Shown piece by piece: positions 47,069-56,950 of a stretch of 64,000 nucleotides of DNA. Where the stretch lies: NCBI RefSeq assembly GCF_002531725.1, contig NZ_NWSQ01000005.1, positions 124,001-188,000 of the forward strand. Reading direction: 5' to 3'. Both the position numbers and the translations under genes were made by a program. The stretch is from Rhizobium sp. L43. GTDB lineage: Bacteria; Pseudomonadota; Alphaproteobacteria; Rhizobiales; Rhizobiaceae. Position 1 is the stretch's first letter. Every line of letters begins with the position of its first letter. Below the pieces are notes generated by a model. That model did no database searches, was not told the DNA's origin, and saw only the letters and a program-made list of their open reading frames with translations.

Positions 47069-47201
47069 AAAGGCCGGCGGCGGCGTTAAGGATAATGCTT
47101 TGCTAAAAGACGACCATTCAACTAGACTATTGACAGCTGCCTTGCTTCTGTCATGATCCCGTTAACGTTTGTTAGCTTTCGTGATCGATGGAGGTTGAAG
47201 C

Positions 47202-47390
47202 ATGTTCTTTCTCGGTGGGATGACCATGGGCTACCTCGATCCTCCCGTTAAAGCCGATAATAGGGAACAGATTTCAACGTCCATTCCCGCGGAGAAGGAC
47301 CGTCGGCTGATCGAGGTCCCCGCAAACCCATCTCAGACCGAGGACGCCGTCGAGCGTTCGTGGATCTGGGCATGGCGCACGCTCTGCTAA
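47202..47390 (+). CDS. Small hypothetical protein
   Basis: The 62-residue product starts at ATG 47202 behind GGAGG at proper spacing, and it ends with an aromatic helix (ERSWIWAWRTLC). No family is recognised. The good ribosome-binding site favours a real gene. Confidence 0.5.
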   Translation: MFFLGGMTMGYLDPPVKADNREQISTSIPAEKDRRLIEVPANPSQTEDAVERSWIWAWRTLC

Positions 47391-47517
47391 AGGGCTGGTT
47401 GAATTTTCTCTTCCGTTCGCTCTAGACGGAAATTTATCTCTACCTACTTGATAGATAAAATAAGAATATAAGCGCGAGCCGCACAACCGGCCGCATGGAA
47501 AACAACGGAGGCGACAC

Positions 47518-47682
47518 ATGGCAGATCTGGGTATTTCGCATACTCACGTGAACCAGTATGGTTCCGTAGCGACGAAGAAGCCGCTCACAACGCGTCACCG
47601 GCTTCAGACGGTGCTCCATGGAGCAATCTTCACGGCAGCATTCCTGTTCGTCGTGGCGATGGTTTGCGGCGTCGTCGGATAA
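47518..47682 (+). CDS. Very small single-pass membrane protein (54 aa)
   Basis: An ATG at 47518 follows ACGGAGGCGACAC, a strong Shine-Dalgarno sequence. The product reads MADLGISHTHVNQYGS..., then a basic KKPLTTRHRL segment and one transmembrane helix (AIFTAAFLFVVAMVCGVV), and stops at 47680-47682. It is below usual gene-caller length. No function is known. Confidence 0.6.
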   Translation: MADLGISHTHVNQYGSVATKKPLTTRHRLQTVLHGAIFTAAFLFVVAMVCGVVG

Positions 47683-48330
47683 TCCGCTCGATGATCAGCG
47701 TCGGCAGATGCCGGCGTTGCGGCGGTTTTCGCCTTTGTTGAATTCCGGAACGTTTGATTGTCTCGGCATTCTCCTGACCCTCGTCGAAAGGAGAATGTTC
47801 ATGAGAACTGCATTCCGATTCCCACCGTCATTCTTTCATATTCTTTTCACGCCATCTGAAGCGATCGCATCGAACGTCTTCATGCGATGTGGCTGGGCTT
47901 CCTATTTCCGCTGCACAGTTCGACGACCGCCATCAGGACTCCTGCGTCCGGCCGGACGATCGCTTTGCCGGTGACGCCACACCCGTTCCTTTCCCGAAAT
48001 CAAAGAGCTCCCGCCGTGCCGGCATTTTGTCATTCCAGCTGCCCGGACGCGCGCCAGGGGTACCGTCTCCTGCCTCTTGACTTGAATTATTCCGCGGATG
48101 GCCAAGTTTTCGCCATGGCTTTCGCGGAGAGGGTACCGATAGTCGCGATCACCCGTCGGGTCGCGCGCTGAGGCCGGGCTTAGCCCGTTCGCATCGCTGG
48201 GCCGCAGCGTCATTTATCCCGATTCATCGATCTTCAAAGAATCGGGCTCCGTTCATGTAGCAGTCATGATAAGCAGTGCAAAAGGCTGAGCAAAACAGCC
48301 ATAACTTTGTTTGGATCCAGAACCGAACCC
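47683..48330. other. 648-base intergenic region before ndvB
   Basis: No solid gene is seen. A short frame at 47795-47974 follows AAGGAG, but its product (MRTAFRFPPSFFHILF...) is arginine-rich and unlike any family. A small palindrome (CGGGCTTAGCCCG) lies near 48175-48188. The region probably contains the ndvB promoter and a long leader. Confidence 0.5.
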
Positions 48331-51300
48331 ATGTCTATTGCCAATCTTTCTCCGAGCCTTCCGCGCGAATCCGAGACGAAGCAGATCGATCACAATGATT
48401 CGATCCGCTCGACCTATCTTGCCATCGAGGACATCAAGGCGATGGGCGCTGCGGTCGCCCGCAGCGGCGTCGACAAGCTGCCGGCTTTCGCCCCCTTCGA
48501 TTTCTTCGCCCGCCACAAGGAAAACGAGAAGGAAATCCTGCGCGTCTACCGGACCACGGCGACCGACGTCGAAGCCGGCGAGACGATCACGCCGGCGGCG
48601 GAATGGCTGCTGGACAATCATTATATCGTCGAAGAGGCGATCCAGGAGGTGCGGCGCGACTTTCCCCGCCGCTTCTATCGCGAATTGCCGACCATGGTCG
48701 TCGGCGGCGTCGAGGTGCCGCGCACCCTCGTGCTCGCCTGGCTCTACGTCGCCCATACCCACAGCACGATCTCGCAGGAAAGCCTGACGGCGCTGGTCGA
48801 CGGTTTTCAGGCCAGCGAGACGCTGAGGATCGGCGAATTATGGGCGTTGCCTTCGCTGGTGCGCTATGTGCTCGTGGAAAACCTTCGCCGCATTTCCAGC
48901 CGTGTCGAAGCCAGCCGCCGCCTGCGCCGCCGCGCCAACGAGGCGGCCGACGAATTGGTGCGCCTGACCGATCCAGCCGCGGCCGCGGCCTATCTGAAGA
49001 CGCTGGAACCGCTTGCCGAGGACAATACCTTCTCGACGCAGTTCCTCTATCGCCTGCGCGACGGCTCGCAGACCTCGAGCCTGGCGATCACCTGGCTCGA
49101 CGAGCGGCTGGAAGAACTCGGCCGCAACACCGAAGAGGCGACGACCGCAGAACACAGCCGCCTGTCTTCCGGCAACGTGACGATGGGCAACATCATCCGC
49201 AGCCTTCGCGAGATCGACGATGCCGAATGGTCGGTCTGGGTCGAGCAGGTCAGCCATGTCGACAAGCTGCTCTGGGAGCATTCGGATTACGGCATCCTCG
49301 ATTCCGGCTCGCGCAACAAATATCGCAAACAGATCGAAAAGCTGGCCAAACGCTCGCCGCTGACGGAAATGGAAATCGCCCAGCTGGCGCTCGACATGAC
49401 GGATGCCGCCAAGGCCTCCGACGAGCCACAGCCGCATGAGCCGAATGTCGGCGGTTTCCTGTCCGGCGCCCAGCGGCCGAAGCTCGAGGCGCGGGCGAAT
49501 TATCGCCCGACCTTCATCCAGCATTTCGTGCGCGCCGTGCGCCAGTTCAACTGGCTGGCAATTGCCGTGCCCGTCATGCTTTTGACAGTCATCGCCATGG
49601 CGATCGTCGGCCGGTTCATGGCGAATGCCGGCATGGGGCCGATCGAAATCGCCCTGCTGCTGATCATGTTCTCTCTGCCGGCATCGGAGGGAGCCACAGG
49701 TCTCTTCAACACCGTACTTTCCTTCTTCGTGACGCCGGCGCGCCTGGTCGGCTACGAGTTCAAGCAAGGCATTCCGGAGGATGCGCGCACGCTGCTCGTC
49801 GTGCCCTGCCTGATCTCGAACCGCGACAGCGTCGACGACCACGTGCGCAATCTCGAGGTTCATTATCTCGCCAATCCGCGCGGCGAACTCTATTTCGCGC
49901 TGCTCAGCGACTGGCCTGACAGCGACACCGAGGAAACGCCCGCCGATCTCGAGGTGCTCGATTATGCCAGGCGCGAGATCGCCAATCTTTCCGCCCGCTA
50001 TGCCTATGACGGCAAGACGCGCTTCTATCTGTTGCATCGCCGCCGCCTCTATAACCCTTCCGAAGGTGTGTGGATGGGCTGGGAGCGCAAGCGCGGCAAG
50101 TTGCATGAGCTGAACATGCTGCTGCGCGGCGACCGCGACACGACCTATCTGCCGGGCGCCAACACCGTGCCGGCCAACGTGCAATATGTCATGACGCTTG
50201 ATGCCGATACGCGCCTGATGCGCGATGCCGTCACCAAGCTCGTCGGCAAGCTCTATCATCCGATCAATCGCCCGGTCATCAATCCGAAAACCGGCCGTGT
50301 CGAAAGCGGCTACGGTGTGCTGCAGCCGCGCGTCACCCCGTCGCTGACAACAGGCAAGGACGCCTCGGTCTTCCAGCGCGTCTTTTCGATCAACCGCGGC
50401 CTCGACCCTTACGTCTTCACCGTTTCCGACGTCTATCAGGATCTGGCCGGCGAAGGCACCTTCACCGGCAAGGGGCTTTATCATGTCGATGCCTTCGAAG
50501 CGTCGCTGAAGGGCCGGATCGACGAGAACTCGGTGCTCAGCCACGATCTTCTCGAAGGCTCGATGGCGCGTTGCGCGCTTGTCACCGATCTCGAGCTGGT
50601 CGAGGATTTCCCGATCCGCTACGAAGTCGAGACCTCGCGTCAGCATCGCTGGGCGCGCGGCGACTGGCAGCTGCTGCCCTATATGTTCAATCCGAAATAC
50701 GGCGTCACGGCCCTTGGCCGCTGGAAGATGTTCGACAATCTGCGCCGCTCGCTGACACCGATCGCCTGGTTCTTCGCCTCCGTGCTCGGCTGGTATTTCA
50801 TGGGTCCGCTCGGCGCGCTCATCTGGCAGATTCTCTTGATTTTCTGCCTCTTCGTCGCGCCGACGTTGTCGCTGATCAACGGCATCATTCCGCGCACCAG
50901 CGATATCATCGCCCGCGCCCATCTCTATACGGTCTGGTCCGATATCACCGCTGCCAATGCGCAGGTCGCATTGCGGATCGTCTTCATCGCCGATTCGGCT
51001 GCCATGATGGCGGATGCGATCGGCCGCTCGCTCTACCGCCTGTTCGTCAGCCGCAAGCTGATGCTGCAGTGGCGGACCGCCGCCAGCGTTCAGGCCGGCG
51101 GCCAGGGGACGCTGATCTCCTATTACAAGGCGATGTGGCACGCACCGGCGCTGGCGCTGCTGGCGCTCGGTTTTGCAGCCCTCCCCGGCGACAATGCCTT
51201 CGTCGTCGGCATTCCCTTCGCGCTCTTGTGGATCCTGTCGCCTGTCGTCGCCTGGTATGTCAGCCAGTCGGCAGAGACCGAGGACCGGCTCGAGGTCGCC

Positions 51301-54300
51301 GATTCGGTGTCGAGCGAACTGCGCAAGATCGCCCGGCGCACCTGGCGCTATTTCGAGACCTTCACCACCGCCGAGCAGAATTATCTGCCACCGGATAATA
51401 TCCAGGAAACGCCGCATGTGATCGTCGCGGCGCGGACCTCGCCGACCAATATCGGCGTCTATCTGCTCTCCGTCGTTTCCGGCCGGCAATTCGGCTGGTT
51501 CTCCTTCGAGGAGACGCTCGAGCGGCTGGAGCAGACGATCGCGACGATCGACAGAATGGAGAAATTCCGCGGCCATCTGTTCAACTGGTATCACACCGAT
51601 ACGCTGCAGACGCTCGGGCCCCGTTACGTCTCGGCCGTCGACAGCGGCAATCTTGCCGGCCATCTGATCGCCATTTCGTCGGCCTGCCGCAACTGGGCCG
51701 AGGCGCCGTCCGCTCATATGCAGGGCAATCTCGACGGCGTCGGCGACACCGCGGGCATTCTCGGCGAAGTGCTGGCGGACCTGCCCGACGACCGCAAGAC
51801 CGTGCGCCCGCTGCGCCGGCGCCTGGAGGAACGCATCGTCGGTTTCCAGAACGCGCTTGCCGCCGTCAAGCGTGAGCACGAATTCGCCTCGATCCGCATC
51901 ATCAACCTCGCCGTTCTCGCGCGCGACATCGAGAAGCTCGCCGCCAATCTTGACCATGAGGTCAAGTCGAAGCAGAGCGAAGAGGTCACCCAATGGGCGG
52001 CATCCCTGGTGAAGGTCTGCGAGGCGCATATATCGGACAGCACCTTCGACCTTTCCAAAGTCGATGCGCTGCGGCCGCGCCTGACAGCGCTGCGCGACAA
52101 GGCCCGCGATCTCGCCTTCTCGATGGATTTCGGCTTCCTGTTCCGGCCCGAGCGGCGCCTGCTGTCGATCGGCTACCGCGTCGAAAGCGGTGAACTCGAC
52201 CAAGCCTGCTACGATCTTCTCGCCTCGGAATGCCGCCTGACCAGCCTGTTCGGCATCGCCAAGGGTGATCTGCCGACGGAACACTGGTACCGCCTCGGCC
52301 GCCAGGTCGTGCCTGTGGGGTCACGCGGTGCGCTGGTCTCCTGGTCCGGCTCGATGTTCGAATATCTGATGCCGCCGCTCGTCATGCAGGAGCGCGGCGG
52401 GGGCATTCTCAACCAGACCAACAATCTGGTCGTCGTCGAGCAGATGAATTACGCCCGCAAGCTCGGTATTCCGTGGGGCATTTCGGAAGCGGCCTTCAAT
52501 GCCCGCGACCATAACCTCAACTATCAGTACACGAATTTCGGCGTGCCGACGCTCGGCCTGAAGCGCGGCCTCGGCCACAATGCCGTCATCGCGCCCTATG
52601 CATCGCTGCTCGCCAGCCAGTACGACCCGCCGGGCGCGCTCGAAAACCTGCAGAGGCTGCGCAAGGTCGGCGCGCTCGGCAAGTTCGGCTTCCACGATGC
52701 CGTCGACTTCACGCCGACGCGCGTGCCGGAAGGCAAGAAATGCGCGGTGGTCTACAATTATTATGCCCACCATCACGGCATGTCGATCGCGGCGGTCGCC
52801 AACGTCGCCTTCAACGGCCATCTGCGCGAGCTCTTCCACTCCGATCCCGTTATCGAGGCGGCCGAGCTGCTGTTGCAGGAAAAGGCGCCGCGCGACATTC
52901 CGGTGATGAGCGGCAAGCATGAATCCGACACGCCGGCCAGCATCCAGGACGATCTCCTGCGGCCGGAGATCAGAAAGATCAGCGATCCGGCTTCGCGTGA
53001 CCGCGAACTCGTGTTCCTGTCGAACGGCCATTATTCGCTGATGCTGACGGCGACAGGCGCCGGTTATTCCCGCTGGAACGGCCTTTCCGTTTCCCGCTGG
53101 AAAGCCGATCCGACCGAAGACCGCTGGGGCAGCTTCATCTTCCTGCGCGATACCGCCACCAACGAATGGTGGTCGACGACGTCAGAGCCGAAGGGTGTCG
53201 AAGGCGAAAAGATCAAGGTCGAATTCGCCGACGAGAAGGCGCAGTTCACCAAGACGGTCGGTGACCTCACCAGCGAAGTGGAGTGCATCATTGCCACCGA
53301 GCATGATGCCGAGGCACGCCGCGTCACTCTGCTCAACATGGGTGGAGAAGACCGTTTCATCGAAGTCACCTCCTATCTCGAACCTGTGATTACCTCCGAC
53401 GATACCGACAATGCGCATCCGGCATTCGCCCGGATGTTCGTCAAGACCGAGATCGGCAAGCGCGGCGACGTCATCCGCGCAGAACGCAACAAGCGCGATC
53501 CGAACGAGCCGAACATCAGCATTGCCCATCTGATCGTCGACAATGCCGGCGACACCCGCCATACGGAATTCGAGACCGACCGGCGCAAATTCATCGGCCG
53601 CGGCCGCAGTCTTGCCGATGCGGCGGCCTTCGATCCGGGTGCAACACTTTCCGGCAGCGACGGCTTCATGCTCGATCCCGTCATGTCGCTGCGCCGCACC
53701 GTCCGTGTGCCGGCCGGCAAGAAGGTCAGCGTGATCTTCTGGACGATCGCGGCCCCAAGCCGCGACGAAGTCGACAAGGCGGTCAATCGCTATCGTCATC
53801 CCGACGCCTTCAACCACGAGCTCGTCCAGGCCTGGACGCGCACCCAGGTGCAGATGCGCCATGTCGGCGTCACCTCGCAGCAGGCAGCGGCCTTCCAGCA
53901 TCTCGGACGTTACCTCGTCTATCCCGACATGCAGCTGCGCAAGGACGAGGCGACCGTCGAGGCCGGCCTGCAGTCGCAATCAGCGCTTTGGCCGCTGGCG
54001 ATATCAGGCGACTTCCCGATCTTCACGCTGCGCATCAACGACGACATGGATCTCGAAATCGCCCGTGAGGCGCTGCTGGCGCAGGAATATCTGCGCTCGC
54101 GCGGCGTCACCGCCGATCTCGTCATCATGAACGAACGCGCCTCTTCCTATGCGCAGGACATGCAGCATGCGCTCGACGCCATGTGCGAAAACGTGCGCCG
54201 CATGGGCCAGGCCGACGGGTTGCGCCAGCATATCTTTGCGGTTCGCAAGGACCTGATGGAGGAGAGTACCTATCACGCGCTGATCGCGGCTTCCCGCGTC

Positions 54301-56850
54301 ACGCTGCATACGAAGAACGGCAAGGTGGTCGACCAGATCAACCGCGCCGTGGCGCTGTTTGCACCCTCCAAGGAGGAGCTGCAGGAGATGGAACGGGCCG
54401 AGCGCAACAAGCCCCCCGTCAAGCGGGTCGCGCCGGTGCCGCCGCCCGTCGTGCCGGCCGTCGTCATCGAGGAAGAAGGCGATCTCGACTTCTGGAACGG
54501 GATCGGCGGCTTTGCCCGCGACGGGCGCGAATATGTCGTTCGCCTGCCCGGAGGTCACGCGACGCCGCAGCCCTGGATCAATGTCATCTCCAATGACAGC
54601 TTCGGCTTCCACGTGTCGGCCGAGGGCTCCGGCTTTACCTGGAGCGCCAATTCGCGCGACTATCAGCTGAGTTCCTGGTCGAACGATGCGGTGATCAACC
54701 GTTCCGGCGAGGCCTTCTATCTCGTCGATCTCGACAGCGGTGCCGTCATGACGCCGTTTGCCGCGCTTTCCCGCCGGCCGGACATCCGTTTCGAAGCCCG
54801 CCACGGGCTCGGCTATTCGGTTTTCTCCAGCGTTCAGCACGATATCGCGCTGGAACTGACGCAGACGGTCGACCGCGAAAGGCCGGTGAAACTGCAGCGC
54901 CTGCGCCTGCGCAACACCGGTTCGACCAGCCGCAAACTGCGTCTCTACGGTTATGTCGAATGGATCCTCGGCAGCAATCCGGGACGCACGGCGCCTTTCA
55001 TCCTGTCGAAGCATGATGAGGAGACCGGGGCGCTGTTTGCCACCAATCCCTACAGCATCGATTTTTCCAACCGCACCGCCTTCTTCGCGGCGAGCGAGAC
55101 GCTTTCGAGCTTCTCGGCAAGTCGGCGCGAATTCGTCGGCAAGGCAGGAACGATCCAGGCGCCGCAGGCCGTCACCTCGGCCGCCTCGCTTTCCGCCACG
55201 ACAGACCTGGACGGTGATCCGGCCGCGGCGCTTGCGATCGACGTCGAGCTCGGTGCCGGCGAGGAACGCGACTTCACCTTCTTCCTCGGCGATACGCCGA
55301 CGGAGGAAGAAGCGCGTGGTGTCATCGCCGATATCCGCAAGGCTTCGTTCGACGATGCCGTCGAGGCGAACCGCGCCTTCTGGCGGGATTTTACCGGCAG
55401 GCTGCAGATATCGACGCCGGATCGCGGGATGAACAATCTCGTCAACACCTGGCTGCCCTATCAGAGCCTCGGCTGCCGCATCATGGCCCGCACCGCCTTC
55501 TATCAGGCAAGCGGCGCCTTCGGCTTCCGCGACCAGTTGCAGGACACGCTGGCCTTCGTGCTGCACGAACCCTCGCTTGCCCGCCGGCAGATCCTGAATG
55601 CCGCTTCGCGTCAATTCCGCGAAGGCGATGTGCAGCATTGGTGGCTGCCGGGAACGGGTGCAGGCGTGCGCACGCTGATCTCGGACGACGTCGTCTGGCT
55701 GAGTTATGCGATCCATCACTATTGCACCGTCACCGGCGACAAGAGCGTGCTCGACGAGGAGATCGCCTTCCTGGAAGGGCCGGCACTGCTCGAGGGCCAG
55801 CACGACTCCTTCTACAAGCCGGAGATTTCCGAGGACAAGGCGAGCGTTTACGAACATGCGGCGCTGGCGCTCGATCTCGCCATCGCCCGCAAGGGAACAA
55901 ACGGCCTGCCGCTATTCCTCGGCGGTGACTGGAACGACGGCATGAACCGCGTCGGCATCGGCGGGCGCGGCACCAGCGTCTGGCTCGGCTGGTTCCTGGC
56001 GGGTGCCTTGCGCTCCTTCATTCCCTATGCCGAAGAGCGCGGCGACACCGCCCGTGCGGAGCGCTGGTCGGCGCATCTCACGGAGCTGAAGAAGGCGCTC
56101 GAAACTGCGGCCTGGGATGGCGGCTATTATCGCCGCGGCACGTTCGACGACGGTGCGCTGCTCGGCTCCCGGGAAAGCCCCGAATGCCGGATCGATTCGA
56201 TTGCGCAGTCCTGGAGCGTGCTGTCGGGCGAGGGCGATCCGGCCCGCGCCGTCACGGCGATGGAGGCCGTGCTCGACCAGCTGGTCGACGAGGATGCCCG
56301 CATCATCCGGCTGTTCACGCCGCCTTTCGTCAATTCCGCCAGAGATCCCGGCTATATCAAGGCCTACCCGCCGGGTGTGCGCGAAAACGGCGGGCAATAT
56401 ACCCATGCCTCGACCTGGGTGGTGATGGCGCTGGCGGAGCTGAAGCGGGGCGACGACGCCTTCCGCTGCTTCCAGATCCTCAACCCGATCACCCATGCGC
56501 TCGACAAGGCTTCGGCGGAGCAATACCGCGTCGAACCCTATGTCGTGGCGGCCGACGTCTACGGCCATGAGCCTTATACGGCGCGCGGCGGCTGGACCTG
56601 GTATACCGGCTCTGCCGGCTGGCTCTACCGCGCCGCCGTCGAGGGCATCCTCGGCATCCGGCTGAAGGGCGGCCGGCTCTACGTGCGCCCGTCGCTCCCT
56701 TCGGAATGGGACGGTTTTGCGGCAGAGGTGGAGCAAGGGGCCGGCAAATACCGCATTTCGGTCTCAAAAGCGTCCAATGACAGCGGCTACACTCTGTCTA
56801 TCAATGGTTGCGAAGTCACCGATCCCGAAGAGGGATATCCGCTCGGATAA
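48331..56850 (+). CDS. ndvB: Cyclic beta-1,2-glucan synthase NdvB
   Basis: The 2839-residue inner-membrane protein initiates, elongates and cyclises beta-1,2-glucan. Residues 1-400 are cytosolic and helical. A membrane segment follows at about 405-490. The GT84 glucosyltransferase domain has TLDADTRL (DxD, near 622) and RQHRWARGDWQ (Q/RxxRW, near 770). More transmembrane helices lie at about 810-1000. The C-terminal half holds carbohydrate-binding modules and a GH94 phosphorylase-like domain with FLGGDWNDGMNRVG (catalytic Asp region, near 2530), which controls chain length. The ATG at 48331 has only a weak upstream GGAT. Loss of NdvB impairs osmoadaptation and nodule invasion in rhizobia. Confidence 0.97.
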   Translation: MSIANLSPSLPRESETKQIDHNDSIRSTYLAIEDIKAMGAAVARSGVDKLPAFAPFDFFARHKENEKEILRVYRTTATDVEAGETITPAAEWLLDNHYIVEEAIQEVRRDFPRRFYRELPTMVVGGVEVPRTLVLAWLYVAHTHSTISQESLTALVDGFQASETLRIGELWALPSLVRYVLVENLRRISSRVEASRRLRRRANEAADELVRLTDPAAAAAYLKTLEPLAEDNTFSTQFLYRLRDGSQTSSLAITWLDERLEELGRNTEEATTAEHSRLSSGNVTMGNIIRSLREIDDAEWSVWVEQVSHVDKLLWEHSDYGILDSGSRNKYRKQIEKLAKRSPLTEMEIAQLALDMTDAAKASDEPQPHEPNVGGFLSGAQRPKLEARANYRPTFIQHFVRAVRQFNWLAIAVPVMLLTVIAMAIVGRFMANAGMGPIEIALLLIMFSLPASEGATGLFNTVLSFFVTPARLVGYEFKQGIPEDARTLLVVPCLISNRDSVDDHVRNLEVHYLANPRGELYFALLSDWPDSDTEETPADLEVLDYARREIANLSARYAYDGKTRFYLLHRRRLYNPSEGVWMGWERKRGKLHELNMLLRGDRDTTYLPGANTVPANVQYVMTLDADTRLMRDAVTKLVGKLYHPINRPVINPKTGRVESGYGVLQPRVTPSLTTGKDASVFQRVFSINRGLDPYVFTVSDVYQDLAGEGTFTGKGLYHVDAFEASLKGRIDENSVLSHDLLEGSMARCALVTDLELVEDFPIRYEVETSRQHRWARGDWQLLPYMFNPKYGVTALGRWKMFDNLRRSLTPIAWFFASVLGWYFMGPLGALIWQILLIFCLFVAPTLSLINGIIPRTSDIIARAHLYTVWSDITAANAQVALRIVFIADSAAMMADAIGRSLYRLFVSRKLMLQWRTAASVQAGGQGTLISYYKAMWHAPALALLALGFAALPGDNAFVVGIPFALLWILSPVVAWYVSQSAETEDRLEVADSVSSELRKIARRTWRYFETFTTAEQNYLPPDNIQETPHVIVAARTSPTNIGVYLLSVVSGRQFGWFSFEETLERLEQTIATIDRMEKFRGHLFNWYHTDTLQTLGPRYVSAVDSGNLAGHLIAISSACRNWAEAPSAHMQGNLDGVGDTAGILGEVLADLPDDRKTVRPLRRRLEERIVGFQNALAAVKREHEFASIRIINLAVLARDIEKLAANLDHEVKSKQSEEVTQWAASLVKVCEAHISDSTFDLSKVDALRPRLTALRDKARDLAFSMDFGFLFRPERRLLSIGYRVESGELDQACYDLLASECRLTSLFGIAKGDLPTEHWYRLGRQVVPVGSRGALVSWSGSMFEYLMPPLVMQERGGGILNQTNNLVVVEQMNYARKLGIPWGISEAAFNARDHNLNYQYTNFGVPTLGLKRGLGHNAVIAPYASLLASQYDPPGALENLQRLRKVGALGKFGFHDAVDFTPTRVPEGKKCAVVYNYYAHHHGMSIAAVANVAFNGHLRELFHSDPVIEAAELLLQEKAPRDIPVMSGKHESDTPASIQDDLLRPEIRKISDPASRDRELVFLSNGHYSLMLTATGAGYSRWNGLSVSRWKADPTEDRWGSFIFLRDTATNEWWSTTSEPKGVEGEKIKVEFADEKAQFTKTVGDLTSEVECIIATEHDAEARRVTLLNMGGEDRFIEVTSYLEPVITSDDTDNAHPAFARMFVKTEIGKRGDVIRAERNKRDPNEPNISIAHLIVDNAGDTRHTEFETDRRKFIGRGRSLADAAAFDPGATLSGSDGFMLDPVMSLRRTVRVPAGKKVSVIFWTIAAPSRDEVDKAVNRYRHPDAFNHELVQAWTRTQVQMRHVGVTSQQAAAFQHLGRYLVYPDMQLRKDEATVEAGLQSQSALWPLAISGDFPIFTLRINDDMDLEIAREALLAQEYLRSRGVTADLVIMNERASSYAQDMQHALDAMCENVRRMGQADGLRQHIFAVRKDLMEESTYHALIAASRVTLHTKNGKVVDQINRAVALFAPSKEELQEMERAERNKPPVKRVAPVPPPVVPAVVIEEEGDLDFWNGIGGFARDGREYVVRLPGGHATPQPWINVISNDSFGFHVSAEGSGFTWSANSRDYQLSSWSNDAVINRSGEAFYLVDLDSGAVMTPFAALSRRPDIRFEARHGLGYSVFSSVQHDIALELTQTVDRERPVKLQRLRLRNTGSTSRKLRLYGYVEWILGSNPGRTAPFILSKHDEETGALFATNPYSIDFSNRTAFFAASETLSSFSASRREFVGKAGTIQAPQAVTSAASLSATTDLDGDPAAALAIDVELGAGEERDFTFFLGDTPTEEEARGVIADIRKASFDDAVEANRAFWRDFTGRLQISTPDRGMNNLVNTWLPYQSLGCRIMARTAFYQASGAFGFRDQLQDTLAFVLHEPSLARRQILNAASRQFREGDVQHWWLPGTGAGVRTLISDDVVWLSYAIHHYCTVTGDKSVLDEEIAFLEGPALLEGQHDSFYKPEISEDKASVYEHAALALDLAIARKGTNGLPLFLGGDWNDGMNRVGIGGRGTSVWLGWFLAGALRSFIPYAEERGDTARAERWSAHLTELKKALETAAWDGGYYRRGTFDDGALLGSRESPECRIDSIAQSWSVLSGEGDPARAVTAMEAVLDQLVDEDARIIRLFTPPFVNSARDPGYIKAYPPGVRENGGQYTHASTWVVMALAELKRGDDAFRCFQILNPITHALDKASAEQYRVEPYVVAADVYGHEPYTARGGWTWYTGSAGWLYRAAVEGILGIRLKGGRLYVRPSLPSEWDGFAAEVEQGAGKYRISVSKASNDSGYTLSINGCEVTDPEEGYPLG

Positions 56851-56884
56851 CAGCGTTCTCCACGCTGAAAAACACGGCGATTCG

Positions 56885-56916
56885 CGACGGCCAAAAGGGA
56901 ACCCTTTTGGCCGTCG
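56885..56916. terminator. Perfect 15-bp inverted repeat between ndvB and opgC
   Basis: CGACGGCCAAAAGGG is followed after AA by its exact complement. There is no U-run, so it may act as an mRNA-stabilising or attenuating hairpin between the two glucan genes. Its end lies about 20 bases before the opgC ribosome-binding site. Confidence 0.65.
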
Positions 56917-56950
56917 TCGCGTTTGCAAATCGGATAATAAGGAGAGACCC

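Noticed and set aside
47618..48213. Small frames in the region before ndvB, including one at 47795-47974 behind AAGGAG
   Set aside because: Composition is atypical and there is no recognisable domain; evidence rests on a single Shine-Dalgarno-like match.
48838..52284. A 1148-codon open frame antisense to ndvB, and similar long antisense frames across ndvB and the ABC genes
   Set aside because: They are shadows of high-GC coding sequence: Arg/Asp/Gly/Ala-biased, no domains, no ribosome-binding sites.
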